DNA of 64,000 nt from Mauremys mutica (lineage: Eukaryota > Chordata > Testudines > Geoemydidae): positions 33,702,003 through 33,766,002 of the forward strand of contig NC_059075.1 of NCBI RefSeq assembly GCF_020497125.1, read 5' to 3'. Under the pieces are notes generated by a model. That model made no database searches and had not been told where the DNA came from. It saw only the letters and a list, made by a program, of their open reading frames with translations. The position numbers and the translations under genes are program-made. Within the stretch, counting starts at the first letter, position 1; the number at the start of each line of letters is the position of its first letter. Positions 1-10,900 of this stretch are shown in pieces.

Positions 1-363
1 TGTAGCATGTTAGGAAACAATTTGCATAAATAGAGAGTATGGTGAGTGCATGGGTTATCTAATATTTGTGTACTGCTGGAGTGTGGTCACTGTCTGAAAC
101 AAATTCATCCCTAGTGTCACTGAGTTAGGAGTTCTGCCAAGTGTATTTGTGCCATCAAGCTGGAAATTGAATGCTCCATATGAGTCAATTTGCATGAACA
201 AGGTTATCCTACTTATCCCACAGCACACTGTTAGCACTTAAATAATGAAAAGTAAATAGTGAGGTTAATTTACATTTTGTGTTGCTAGTCTGCAGAGAAA
301 CTGGAGAAAATGTGCTAAATGGCATTGCTGAGCATTCAACCATAAATGAGTCTCATTCTACTG
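1..363. other. Unassigned intergenic sequence
   Basis: No gene, repeat or RNA feature recognised. Confidence 0.5.
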
Positions 364-630
364 ATCATGGAATGATAGAAATGTAAGGCTGGAAGGGACC
401 TCAAGAAGTCATCAAGTCCAGCCCCCTGCACTGAGACAGGACCACATAACCTGAGACCATCCCTGACAGGTGTTTGTCCAACCTGTTCTTAAAAACCTCC
501 AATGACGAGGATTCTACAACTCTCCCAGGAAGCCTATTCCAGAGTTTAACCATCCTTATAGTCTGAAAGTTTTTCCTAATATCTATCCTACATTTGTCTT
601 GCTGCAGATTAAGCCCATTACTGATCTATA
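364..630 (-). mobile_element. CR1 LINE 3' fragment, antisense
   Basis: The left edge has the ATTCTATGA-type CR1 3' end in reverse complement (catggaatgatagaa), then GGAAGGGACCTC and CTGACAGGTGTTTGTCCAAC, characteristic of amniote CR1 3' regions. It is 5' truncated near 630, as is usual for CR1. Confidence 0.85.
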
Positions 631-2039
631 TTAGCAGACAGCTTTGGGGTTGGGTTGGCCCATTCATATATCATTAAAAGCCTGGTTTGCTTGTTCTGAA
701 GTTGGCTTTTTGCTGTCAATGTGTGTCACAGGGTGAGCTGTCCCTTGAAGGGAATTGGGGCTCAGCCTCACCTGTGCTAGGCTTAGCCCTCCTTCCCATA
801 CAGAGGGAATGAATACAAGGGCCACATGATGGTGAGGATGTGACTAAGAACATGGGGGGTATGAGGGCAGTCTGAGGTGAGCTGGGGAGAGCCTTCATGG
901 AGTACATGTCATTAAGCAGTGGGAGAACAGTCAGGAAAAGGCCAGTGAGGAAGCCTAGGCTGAGTAACACTCCAGAAGGCCTGAGGGGCCTGGAGGGAGT
1001 ATGATCCACAAAGATGAAAGCTTAGGCTGGAAGAGGAGTAAGAACACTGTACCAATGGTGTGAGCTGGCTCTGAAGGGTTGTGGGGTTCTAAACTTGATA
1101 TTAATAAACCAATTCAATAAACCAGAGTTAGTGAGAAAAACACTGGCAGTGTAAATGTGAGGCCCTGGGGACAAAGGGGAAACAGGCAGCAGCAGGGCCT
1201 GAAGGCAGACTGGGTAAGCCTTGCTACAGTGTGTAATTGGCACCTGGGACATGTGCACCCTGCCTCTGGGAAGCCAAACAGCCAGCATATAGCCCTCTGT
1301 TATCTGTATCAACTATGTTTTGTACCTGTAAAATGCCAGTAAAGTACGTGCCAGATGTTGTTTCCAAACTTGATCCTTGCTGGAGAGTTAGCTGGCTCTG
1401 TAAATATGCTCTCATGGTGACAGGATCACTTGATATCTTACTACAACTAGCTTAATTTCTCATATATATGCATGTGTATAGGATGGTATAGTTGTGGGGG
1501 AGAGGGGCTCATCTTGTGCTGTGTGATTCATCTTCTGGAACCAGCTTGCTTCTCTCTCCTGTTAGCTCTGCAATGTGCAGTAGCTCTTGCACAGATACTG
1601 GAACAGTCCAACATTCTTTATGGTGTTGGATTCCTGGGATGACTCTGCACAGGATCATGAGTAATGGATCAGTCTCATGCTGCCCTCAGAGTATGAGTTC
1701 GCATAGCTCAGTGGGTTGCCTAGCTGGGGTTTGTTTTGTTTGTCTGAGATACCTCGCTACTCAATTATTCTAGCCCTTACTTACCATTCTCAAGGGCTCT
1801 TGTCACCCCCTCCATCCTTCCAGCTGAGGACTGGATAAGACTCACTCCACTGGAGGCTATGAGCACGATTTTGTAAACAGTAAGCGAGATTGCTGCTCGG
1901 AAATGCGAGTCATGCCTATTCCATAGGGACTGGGTGTTCTGCTCCTCTAGCATTCTCATCCCACTCTGGTCTGGGAGTGGTCAAGAGAATGGCTTGGGCT
2001 ACACAGCCTGAGAGCTAGCTCCACAAAGAGGACTTAGAT
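631..2039. other. Unassigned intergenic sequence
   Basis: Several short open frames on both strands (716-1455) overlap each other and show no conserved motif or splice context. 716-1455 looks like old dispersed repeat DNA but I cannot name a family. Confidence 0.4.
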
Positions 2040-2324
2040 GGTAAATGTTGCAACACTGTGTTCAGGCATCCTGCCACCTAATGGAATCCACAGGCCCGAG
2101 TTATGCACTCAGGAGAGTTAGATGCCTAGGCATGGGATCCAGAAAAGCCAGCTCGCTCAGCAGTGAGTAGCCAGTAGGAAATGCTGAGGAAAGAGGTGAG
2201 TCCCAAGCCCTGCCCCTCAAAGGGACTTATGGGCCAAGCCCCATGCAGGATTCACAGCTGTGAACTCTCTCCTGGTGTTATAGTGCCAGGTCAACCCTTT
2301 CTTCCAAAAACAGGCAGAGTCTCT

Positions 2325-2811
2325 GCCATATAATGTTTAGCCCAGTGGTTAGCCTGCTCACCCAGGATGTGGGAGCCCCAGCTCCAATTCCTCCCTCTAC
2401 CTGATGTGGAGCAGGGATTTCAACCTGCCTCTGAGGAGGGTGCCCTCACCACCGGACTATCTCCTGTTGAAGCTATTTTATTTCGTATCACTGATTTAAA
2501 TAGTCAAGTGGGGAGGCACAGCTAAGTAAGGGTGGGTGTGACTATAGCCTAGTGGTTAGGGAATGCTCCTGGTATGTAGGAGACCCCTGTTCAAGTTCTC
2601 CTTCCACTGGCTATTTATTTATGCAAAGTAGAATGGCTTCAGTGGGAGAGAGCAACATAGTCACACTCACGGCTATCTCATAGCTGTCTCGAGAGCTGTG
2701 GGTTCTGAGCCGTGCTCCACATCAGGCACAGGGATGATTTGACTCAGTATCTCCACATCCTGGATAAGAGCGCTAACCACCAGGTTGTAGTCACACCCAC
2801 CCTTACTTAGC
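2325..2811. repeat. Composite repeat with four tRNA-like modules in alternating orientation
   Basis: A-box and B-box-like pairs occur on plus (A near 2337-2352, B near 2381-2391), minus (B near 2413-2424, A near 2443-2459), plus (A at 2545-2561, B at 2588-2599) and minus (B near 2733-2745, A near 2770-2786). The last pair is enclosed by a perfect 24-bp inverted repeat (2521-2544 and 2788-2811). This resembles a tRNA-derived palindromic element seen in turtle DNA. None of the modules folds as a convincing functional tRNA by eye. Confidence 0.6.
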
Positions 2812-4000
2812 TGTTGCTGTTGGGCATTTCCCCTGCAAGTGAGATAGGTGGGGAATACCTAATTTGAAGATCCTGCAAGGGTTTAGGGATGGGCTAGGCA
2901 CACAAGCCCCTGAACTTTGGTGGCAGGGCACATGCCCAACAGCAAATGTTTAGGTTCTTAGTGGATTTTATCAGTGGAAACTTAGGCATGGAAGGAATTT
3001 AGGTACCTACATGCTTAGGCAGCAGCAGAGCAGGGGTTTTGAAGATCTACATTTTGGATTTAGGTGTCTGAAGTGAGTTAGGCAGGTTTGCAAAAGACTC
3101 GGGGCTAGATCTACATAGGGATTTAGATGCTCAAGTGCCTGCATAAATGATGGTGGTAAGTATAACTGTCTTCTGCAAATTGCTGATGGGCTCATCAGAC
3201 ACAGCTCCTGTCCCTAGTTGTAGGTTACAGTGAGACTACTTGAGAGAGTAAGGGTTGCACGAGCAGGCCCTTTGTTTTCACTACAGAAGACAGAGTCCAG
3301 CAGCTAAGGTAGTTTTCTACATATAAATAAACCCCCTGTCTACAGTAAACCAAAATATTTTTAGCTCTAGTTTCCTTCCTCTCTGTGAACCATCCTGATT
3401 CCTGATCATGGGCTGGCTGACACTGAGGCCTTCCCAGTTTTTCATTGAGCAGGTCCAGTTTTAGATGAGTTCAGAGCTGCTTGGCAGATTCATTAGTAGC
3501 CATCATGCAAGCGATGACTGGTATTCTTCTCTTTTCCCACCCACTCCGGAGATACATTATCCAGTGACATGTTTGGCTTCCGCTAGCCCAAGACCTATGT
3601 GTGGGTGTTTGAAATTGGACCTCTTGGCTAGTAGTGATGTGACCTGTGGCAACAACTGCTGCAGTGGTTTGTTTTACTATTTGCCTGTTCATGCATAATT
3701 ACTATCACTGTTAAGGAAACTAATCATTGCTGGATGGAGCAGATTTCAATTTTGGGGATGAGGGTTCTACAGAAGAAAACTGGAAGATTTGACTGTTTCT
3801 GTATTTGTTTCTAATCCTTACCTGCTGTTCCTTTCCCCCTAACCGGTATCTACATGTGTGCCCTTCCTTAGATTGTGAGCTGCCGGGGATGGTGTCAGTC
3901 CCTTCTTGAATGTCTAAAACACCCTCCACGCTGAGTCAGACTATAACCAAATGATAAAATTTCTGAAGTTTATAAATACAGCATTAAATAATAGTTATCA
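2812..4000. other. Unassigned intergenic sequence
   Basis: 2980-3130 has repeated TTAGG(C/T)-type motifs (ttaggcat, ttaggtac, ttaggcag, ttaggtgt) that look like part of the preceding composite repeat. 3200-4000 shows nothing I recognise. Confidence 0.4.
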
Positions 4001-4009
4001 GCACAGAAC

Positions 4010-4608
4010 CCATTATCTGCAGCAAAGGAGATTTAGGTTAGATATTAAGAAAAACTTTTAACTATAATGGCAGTTAAGCTCTGGAATAGGCTTTGAAGGG
4101 AGGTTGTGGAATTCCTGTCACTGGAGGTTTTTAAGAAGAGGCTGGACAAATACCTGTCAAGGATGGTTTAGGACAGTGGTGCCCAAACTTTTCCTGTCAT
4201 GCCTCCCCATACCAGTAATGGAATCTGTCTGTGCCTCTTCTCCATTACAGCATAGTTGGCTCAGCAGAGGACAGAACTGGGGACGGGGGAGGAGCTGGGG
4301 CTAGAGGTGGAGCTGGCCTGGGGGCAGAGAGGAAATGGGGGCCACAGCTGGGCTGGGGGCAGAGCAGGGGGCGGAGTGGAGCTGTGGTTGGGGATAGAGC
4401 TGGGCTGGGGGTGGAGTGGGGCTGGGTGGCGCTCCTTCCCCACCCCCATGGGGGCTGGCCTGAGTCCCCCTGTGTGCCCCCCTGAATGGGGGAGCACCCC
4501 ACAGTTTGGGAACCACTGGTCTAGGGGTACCTGGTCCTGCTTCAATGCAAGGGGCTGGACTAGATGACTTCTCAAGGTCCCTTCCAGCCCTACATTTCTA
4601 TGAAAGAG
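4010..4608 (+). mobile_element. CR1 LINE 3' end, sense, split by a hAT element
   Basis: The left part reads ggagatttaggttagatatt and then gaggtttttaagaagaggct. The right part, after the insertion, has the CR1 3' signature ggactagatgacttctcaag and ccttccagccctacatttct. The two halves join at the insertion 4174-4518. Confidence 0.85.
4174..4518. mobile_element. Non-autonomous hAT-like transposon inside CR1
   Basis: 345 bp. Terminal inverted repeats CAGTGGTGCCCAAACT and AGTTTGGGAACCACTG. Flanking 8-bp duplication GTTTAGGA (4166-4173) versus GTCTAGGG (4519-4526), two mismatches. The interior is G-rich (gctggggNggagc-like units), which produces long spurious open frames on both strands. Confidence 0.8.
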
Positions 4609-4611
4609 AGA

Positions 4612-4700
4612 CACAGAAAGGTTGTGACTTGTCCAAAGCCACAGAACCAACTAGCAGCAAATTTGGGAATATAAAATCTCGAGGCCCAGATCTGAATTCT
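4612..4700 (-). repeat. MIR-like (CORE-SINE) fragment, antisense
   Basis: agagacacagaaaggttgtg followed by acttgtccaaagccacag resembles the reverse complement of the conserved MIR core. Old and diverged. Confidence 0.5.
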
Positions 4701-7345
4701 GTCTTTTGGGCCATACTACCATTGTGTGGGTTAGTTATTTATTATGAACTACATTTGGAGTTATTGGGCCTAGTTTTCCCTCACATTAGGAAGCCTCTAC
4801 AGTGCTCCAAGCAGTGCAAAAGGAATAAGTTACTCTTACTTTCAGGCCCCTTTACAGTGCTAGTATCAACAAGAAACAGCACCCCTATAAATTACTAGAT
4901 ATTGGGTCTGTTTCTCCCCTTGCCCTGTATGGTCATTTGCATCTAGGCAAAGTGGGTATAAACTGCTATCTTTTTGGCTAGGTAGCATTTTACCCCCATT
5001 CTGGACAGGTGTAAATGGTGCAAGAACAGTAGAGAATCAGGGTCATTTATTAATGCTGGTTATCATAACCCAAATAAGTTACTGTCTTATGCAGGAATAA
5101 TAAGTAGAAACATTTTGTATCATTAGGGAAAGTGTTGACAAGGTGATAATATTTGACTGTAAGCAAAGTCTCCAGTTATAACTAAGTAACAGCCCCCCGT
5201 GCAGTAGTTGTAAGTGCAATTTGAAATAAAGATGAACACTATTAGGGTCACGTTCTTCTCTGACACAGACCCTTATTGACTAGAAATGTACTGAGTGTAA
5301 GTCAGGACACTGCATTTACAATCTTAACGGTAGAGGTTGTGACTGTCTCATTCCCACCATAATATTTTGGTTTAACACTACTTCTGGCAAAACTTGAATA
5401 TTGTGCAAGAGAAAACAGATACTGTGGTACTAAGGCAGTACAGAAGAACACAGACAGACCAAAAAACAAACTTGCACTATTGATAAATCTTATCAATGAG
5501 GTGGCCTTTGCTACATTAATTTCTGAAAATTGCAACCACACAAGTAACTGCACCTGTTGGAGCTGAAGTTAGCAGTTGTAGCTAGTTCCTTATTTTGCAA
5601 AATTGTTTGGGAAAGACAGTTAATCAGAAAAAGGAGGGAAGGAAACAGGTAGAGTTGTGTAAATGAGCTCTAGCCACCTAACCTTGTTTCTGGAAGAAGG
5701 AGATTAAGAGATAAAACCAAGAAAAGAGCAGGTACACTGGAACAGGTGGCCTTTTCCAGTTCCTAAAGTTTCTTATAATTAATTAATTATAATTAAATCA
5801 TAGCCTTTGTTTAGCCTCTTCAGTTGTGCGGTTCCACTACAGCAAAGACAATTACTTATTTCTCACAGATACTTCAGGATGAACTGGATCAGGAAGATGA
5901 ATGTCAGTAATTTAAGGGGAAAAGTAGCAAGATGTGACTTATCCATATGTATTCTCAGGCCCAATCTATTTAGGTAAATGTTGAACCTACTAATTATACA
6001 CTTAAAACTACTGAAGTGTAAGATAGTTTAAGATACTAGGACGATGTCAAGCAACCCACAGTGCTTCCCTATGGCATTAACCCCTCTTTAAAAGGTGGTA
6101 CTGGTGGAGACACATCGGTCCAGCTATAGCATGAAGCTTGCTCAGCCCCTGTTCAGGCTGTAGCTGTACTATGGATAAACAAAGAACTTCAGTCTCTCAG
6201 TGCAGTACGTTTCATGTGTACTAGTATAAATACATATTTAAATAAAAACCTGCCCTTTCTACATTTTCTACATGATGCCTGATGTTTTAGCCAAACTCTC
6301 CTGATCTTGAATTAAAGCCCAACTCTCATCAATTTATTAAAACAAAAATATATGCAGCACTTTAAATCGAGGCTTTCCTCAGTGCAGGAAACTGAACAGA
6401 ACATTTTAGTGTTGTGCAATTTGACAACTGTTGCAAAATCTCCATCCTCCTAAAATATCAACTGAGTCATGAACATCCAGATTAAAACAGTGTACCAACA
6501 AAGCCAGCCAACTGCAGCAGTTACCAAAAGATATCCTTTCTTAGCCAAGCAAGACGGCAGGAGGTTAAGTGAAGACTGAGGGTTGCTATTATGGGAGATG
6601 TTCCACTGCTTTCTACAGCAGGTAAAGACAGGGTAGAAAAGATCTGGCGATGAATACAGGAAAGAAGGGAGTGAAAGGAGGAGTGATCACCCCCTAGCAG
6701 CCAGTCACTGGCACAGAGAAATGCTCACGTTTCAGACGGTGACTATATGTACATAGGTCATTCCTATGTAACTGGATTTAAAGAGGGGTTCATCTCCTTT
6801 TGGGAATTTAGGACAATCTTGAACAATGGACTAGGAGTGCCAAGAGATGCAGAAATCCCCTCCAACATGGATGCAAGAGACTCCATGTTCACTCTGCACA
6901 TTTCCTGCAGACACTAAACTCTGTGTCTTGTTTTCTGATGCTGATCAATCCTGAATTCTCCCTGCAAAGTGATGCTGAAATGTTCAATAACAGCTTAAGC
7001 TGTGATCTTAGCTCTTGGTGGCAAAAGCTTATTGTATTACAACTGTGCTTTAAATGCTTCAGTTATTGCACTCATTTATTATAAAAACAAAGAATAAATA
7101 ATATAACTTATTATTACAGCTCTAATAATCCTAAAAATATATACCTCTAATTTTAGCACTTTCAACAGTTATTTCCAAATTAGACACTTAGCTGAAATAT
7201 ATAAAGTCCTTTTTAACCAGTGTCATTTGATACACTACAGGTGTATGTTAGTACATGAATCAGTTAAAGCCTGATTAATAATACTTGTACTCCTGCTGGA
7301 GAGGCTATAGCAGTGTCCAAAGAGAAAAGTTAAAGGTAAAATGAA
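4701..7345. other. Unassigned intergenic sequence downstream of SPATA7
   Basis: AT-rich. No protein homology seen. The neighbour expected from human synteny (PTPN21, tail to tail) is not visible; its conserved phosphatase end was looked for and not found. Confidence 0.5.
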
Positions 7346-7368
7346 TGATTCACTAGCATTTATTTAAC

Positions 7369-7374
7369 AAACGT
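7369..7374 (-). terminator. Poly(A) signal of SPATA7
   Basis: TTTATT on the plus strand reads AATAAA on the transcript, 55 bases past the stop. This implies a short 3' UTR ending near 7345-7355. Another AATAAA-like signal at 7075-7080 and others below could give longer ends. Confidence 0.6.
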
Positions 7375-7429
7375 CAGCTCTCTGCAACAGTCTACTGTCC
7401 TGTTCTGCAGCTAGTTCTTGTCTACTACT

Positions 7430-7912
7430 TTACACAGAGGAAATTTGAAGGGCCTCTGCAAAGTTTTCCTCAAGATCATCAAGTTCCTTATTTGATTCAA
7501 AGTCACTGTCGCACGTGGTTGAGTTCAGTGTTGGCTCAAATGCGTGTGAAATATCTGGGGCTTCTTCAGATTGCACTGAAGAGTAAGGATCTGTTCCAAC
7601 ACTCACCGCTTCAGTTATATCTTTTGAAAAGATATCCTTGTCATGCATCTGCTTTGAAGTTTCACTGTGTAAGGGGTGTTTTAGGTTGTTTGTCTCCTTT
7701 GATAATAAATCCATGGCTTTTAGGAACTCCTCACTTTTCGTAGTCTTATTTTGTTTCCAATTTTTGCTGGTAAATTGGAGCTGGTCCAAGGTCTCAAATC
7801 TTTCCAGATCAAATGGGTCAATCACTTCCTTGCTGCCATTGACTCTCTCAGATTTCTCTGTGTTGCAGCCCAGGTCGACTTTGAGGACATCCAGTAGGTG
7901 GCGCATTTTGTT
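7430..7912 (-). CDS. SPATA7: SPATA7 exon 12, terminal coding exon
   Basis: 483 bases including the TAA stop at 7430-7432; phase 0 entry after the acceptor AAATTCTAG. It begins [16 protein letters not shown], near-identical to the human segment, then runs into a long acidic, poorly conserved tail with a recognisable [11 protein letters not shown] (human QKALDMLLS) and ends ISSV. The tail after LKVDLGC is about 144 residues against roughly 185 in human, accounting for most of the length difference. Confidence 0.93.
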   Translation of the reverse strand, partial: NKMRHLLDVLKVDLGCNTEKSERVNGSKEVIDPFDLERFETLDQLQFTSKNWKQNKTTKSEEFLKAMDLLSKETNNLKHPLHSETSKQMHDKDIFSKDITEAVSVGTDPYSSVQSEEAPDISHAFEPTLNSTTCDSDFESNKELDDLEENFAEALQISSV

Positions 7913-10900
7913 CTAGAATTTAAGGGAAGAAATAAGGTTCTTAATCACTTATGGCCCACTCCACAACTGCCTGCAGTCTTAAGATTGAAATCTGTTACAG
8001 ATCCTTAGTCCAAATAGCTGAATGTATTAAGAATTTATTTTCAAATTAGCATGTTCCATTTAATTACATTTTTGAGGAAATACAGGATGCATAAAATCAA
8101 GTAACTTAATTATTCTTATAATTACTTTGCAGAAAACAATTATCAAGTTTCTGAAATAACTGTTACCCAGTGTAGGAAAGTATGCATGATGTGGATGATC
8201 TAGAAAGGTCACATTTCCCACTTGCATTGCTGACAAAGTACCGCCACACAATCTCTCATTTAAAAGGTGGATCTGTACTGAGGGTTATGGCTACATCTGC
8301 AGCATTTTTAAAAGTGCACTTTGGAAAGACCTCTCTGAAGTCACTTACATGGACTGAGAACATTACAGACTCTGTTCGGAAAAAGAACATACCTCATCCA
8401 AACGGTGCTTATTTTGCTCTATGTGACGCTCAAACAATCTCTCCAAAACCCTAAAAATAAATAAATAAGGCAGGCTCAGGCAGATCATTATTTTGAGGAA
8501 AGAAAGATAAAATGTCCTAAACAAGCCTAGATGAGTAAAGGATACAAACTCCAGAGTCTTCATGCATTTACTAAGGGGAAATAATCAGATTGCTCTCATT
8601 ATACTTCGTCACAAAGAGGCCAACATTGTGTCTACATGCTAACAGACATTTGCTCAGTGGGCCAGGCCTTGTCATAGGGCTGAATGAGAACACTAACTGA
8701 TGTACCCCTTGCTCGGTCTTAGCCAGTCTCAGTTCAGATAGAGTGAGCGGACGCCACAGGCTGAAGCATTCACAATCCCATAACCCCTCCCCATAGTGGC
8801 TGCTGATGTGCAGAGGTACAAGCATAATCCCTATAGTCCCAGGAGACCCCCTGTCCCAGGCCCGGGGAGGGGGAAGAGACAAAACACAGCTTCAGCAGCT
8901 CACTGTGGCAAGGGACAGAAGATCCCTCAGGCCCTGAAGGCCCTTTATCATGGCCTGTGGGGAAGGCAGAGAGAAAGAACCTCTGGTCCCTTCTTCAGAG
9001 ACTGGGGAGAAGAAACTGTGAGGAGAGAGTCAGGAAGAGAGAGTCAGGTGCTAGGGCACCTCTTTCAGTGTCAGGATTGGTATGGGCTGTGCCCCTCTGC
9101 TCCACTTGATTTGAAGTGGGGGGACATAGGAAGTGGAGTAGAAGGGTGGAGAATGTGCATGAAGGAAAGGTTGTGGGGGATAAGGAAACAGATTGAGAAT
9201 AGAAAAAAGAATTAGTGAGAGTGAGGGAAAGAAAGGAGAGACTGGAAACAAGGAAAGAGAAAGAGGACAGGCTGGTTGTTGGGGATGAGAAAAAGAGAGA
9301 CAGAAGCAAGAGAATTCAGTGCACAGAGAGAATTTAACGGTAAGGGAGAATAACCATTGGAACAACTTTCCAAGGGACATAGTGGACTCTCAATCATTTG
9401 AAGTCTATAAGATTGGAGATCTTTCTAGAAAATACATCATAGTTGAAACAGAAATTATGGGCTTGATGCAGAAATTACTGCATGAGGTTCTTTGCTTTGT
9501 GTAATATAGGAGGTCATCCTATATAATTACAATGGTCCCCTCTGGCCTTAAAATCTATGTATCTCTGATAAGGGAAGAGTGACAAGAGATAGAGGAGGAG
9601 AGGAAGAAAGAGAGCAGACTATGAAGATGTGCCAAGATCTACAACAGAAGTAAAAGGAAAGGAGAGAGAATGAAAGCAAAGGGAAGTTATGTTTTTAGAA
9701 GTGTATTTAATAGAAGGTTAAATGCCAAAATCTTCTTATAAAGATGTCACCAGGGTCAGAGATACTGCACTCCACACTGCTTACAGAATCCAATCTGTTC
9801 TGAGCACAGTCCCTACAAACCTTAAAACAAAGATATCTAACCTGTTGGAAAATAATCCAAGATTCAGAATTTCATCTGTTACATCTTCAATGAAACTCAA
9901 ATACCGAAGCTCTTCTTCTCTGCACAGAGAACAGAAAATCCAGTCTGAATGTTTAAAAGTAGAGACATCTGTCACACAACAGAGCAAGAAGCTCTAGCTG
10001 CTAAAGGACATTACTTAGTAAATACCATGGAGGAAATGGAAACACTTATAGCTCTTGGGACCAACTTAGCTTCTTGTCTTTCAGAAGACAAGTTACTTAG
10101 GCCCCATGTTTAGGGTGAATAAAAATAAGCTCTGTATAAAGTACGATCATATCTGCAGAAATGTTGCCTTGGCATTTCAGAGCAAAATTGTCAAGCTTTA
10201 TGTTAACTTCCTGCTCTTGTATAAACTAGTCCAGAGCTCCTGAGGGGAGAAGTCCTGCAGGAGGGGTGACAGATCACAACCTGCTTTGTGCCGTGAGATC
10301 TGGAAGGCCAACACTGCTCAAGAAATGGGTAGTGCTAGCCAGGTAGGGGGCAGAGACATGATGCAGCACAATGCTCTGATTCAACAGCTTTCACAGGGGT
10401 TTCTTCAGTTGCTACTCCCTGGTGGGGGGGCAGTGTTTCCACTGAACACCTCCCTTACTTCAGGCATTGCCGGTGCAGGGAGAGGTAATGGATACCTCTT
10501 GGCGCCAACTTCACTCATTCTGATCCTTTCTTTTTATATTTCAATGGAAACAACCCTTTAGCAAGACAGAAACATTCCTCTGCAGTGTTTGCAACCCAAA
10601 TGTTGCAGCATTCAGCTAGTGCAGGAGAATCAGAGAATGAAACTCACTAGCACCTAGCACAACAGGTCCTGCTCCAGGACCAGGGCTCCTAGTCACTATG
10701 GTAATACAAGTAATAATAATAATAATAATAATAAATAATAGCCAATTTTCATTGTAGAGTCAGAGAGATACAGAAAGAAAAACAATGCCCTGAGTAGAAA
10801 GTTCATCGGATTAACATATTTTCAATGTTAACAGGTAAAGGTTTTACTAGTAACAATGCTAAGAAATTTTTTACACAAGGGTTTCAGCCTATAACTACTC

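Noticed and set aside
4231..4650. Overlapping open frames of 66-130 codons
   Set aside because: G-rich repeat units of the hAT-like insertion plus CR1 tail.
1..7345. 3' end of PTPN21, expected neighbour by human synteny
   Set aside because: No phosphatase-like coding exon or conserved C-terminal motif seen on the plus strand; in human the genes are well separated, so it probably lies outside.
8796..9309. Overlapping open frames of 104-139 codons on both strands
   Set aside because: Purine-rich simple sequence in SPATA7 intron 10; no homology, no splice context, overlapping on both strands.
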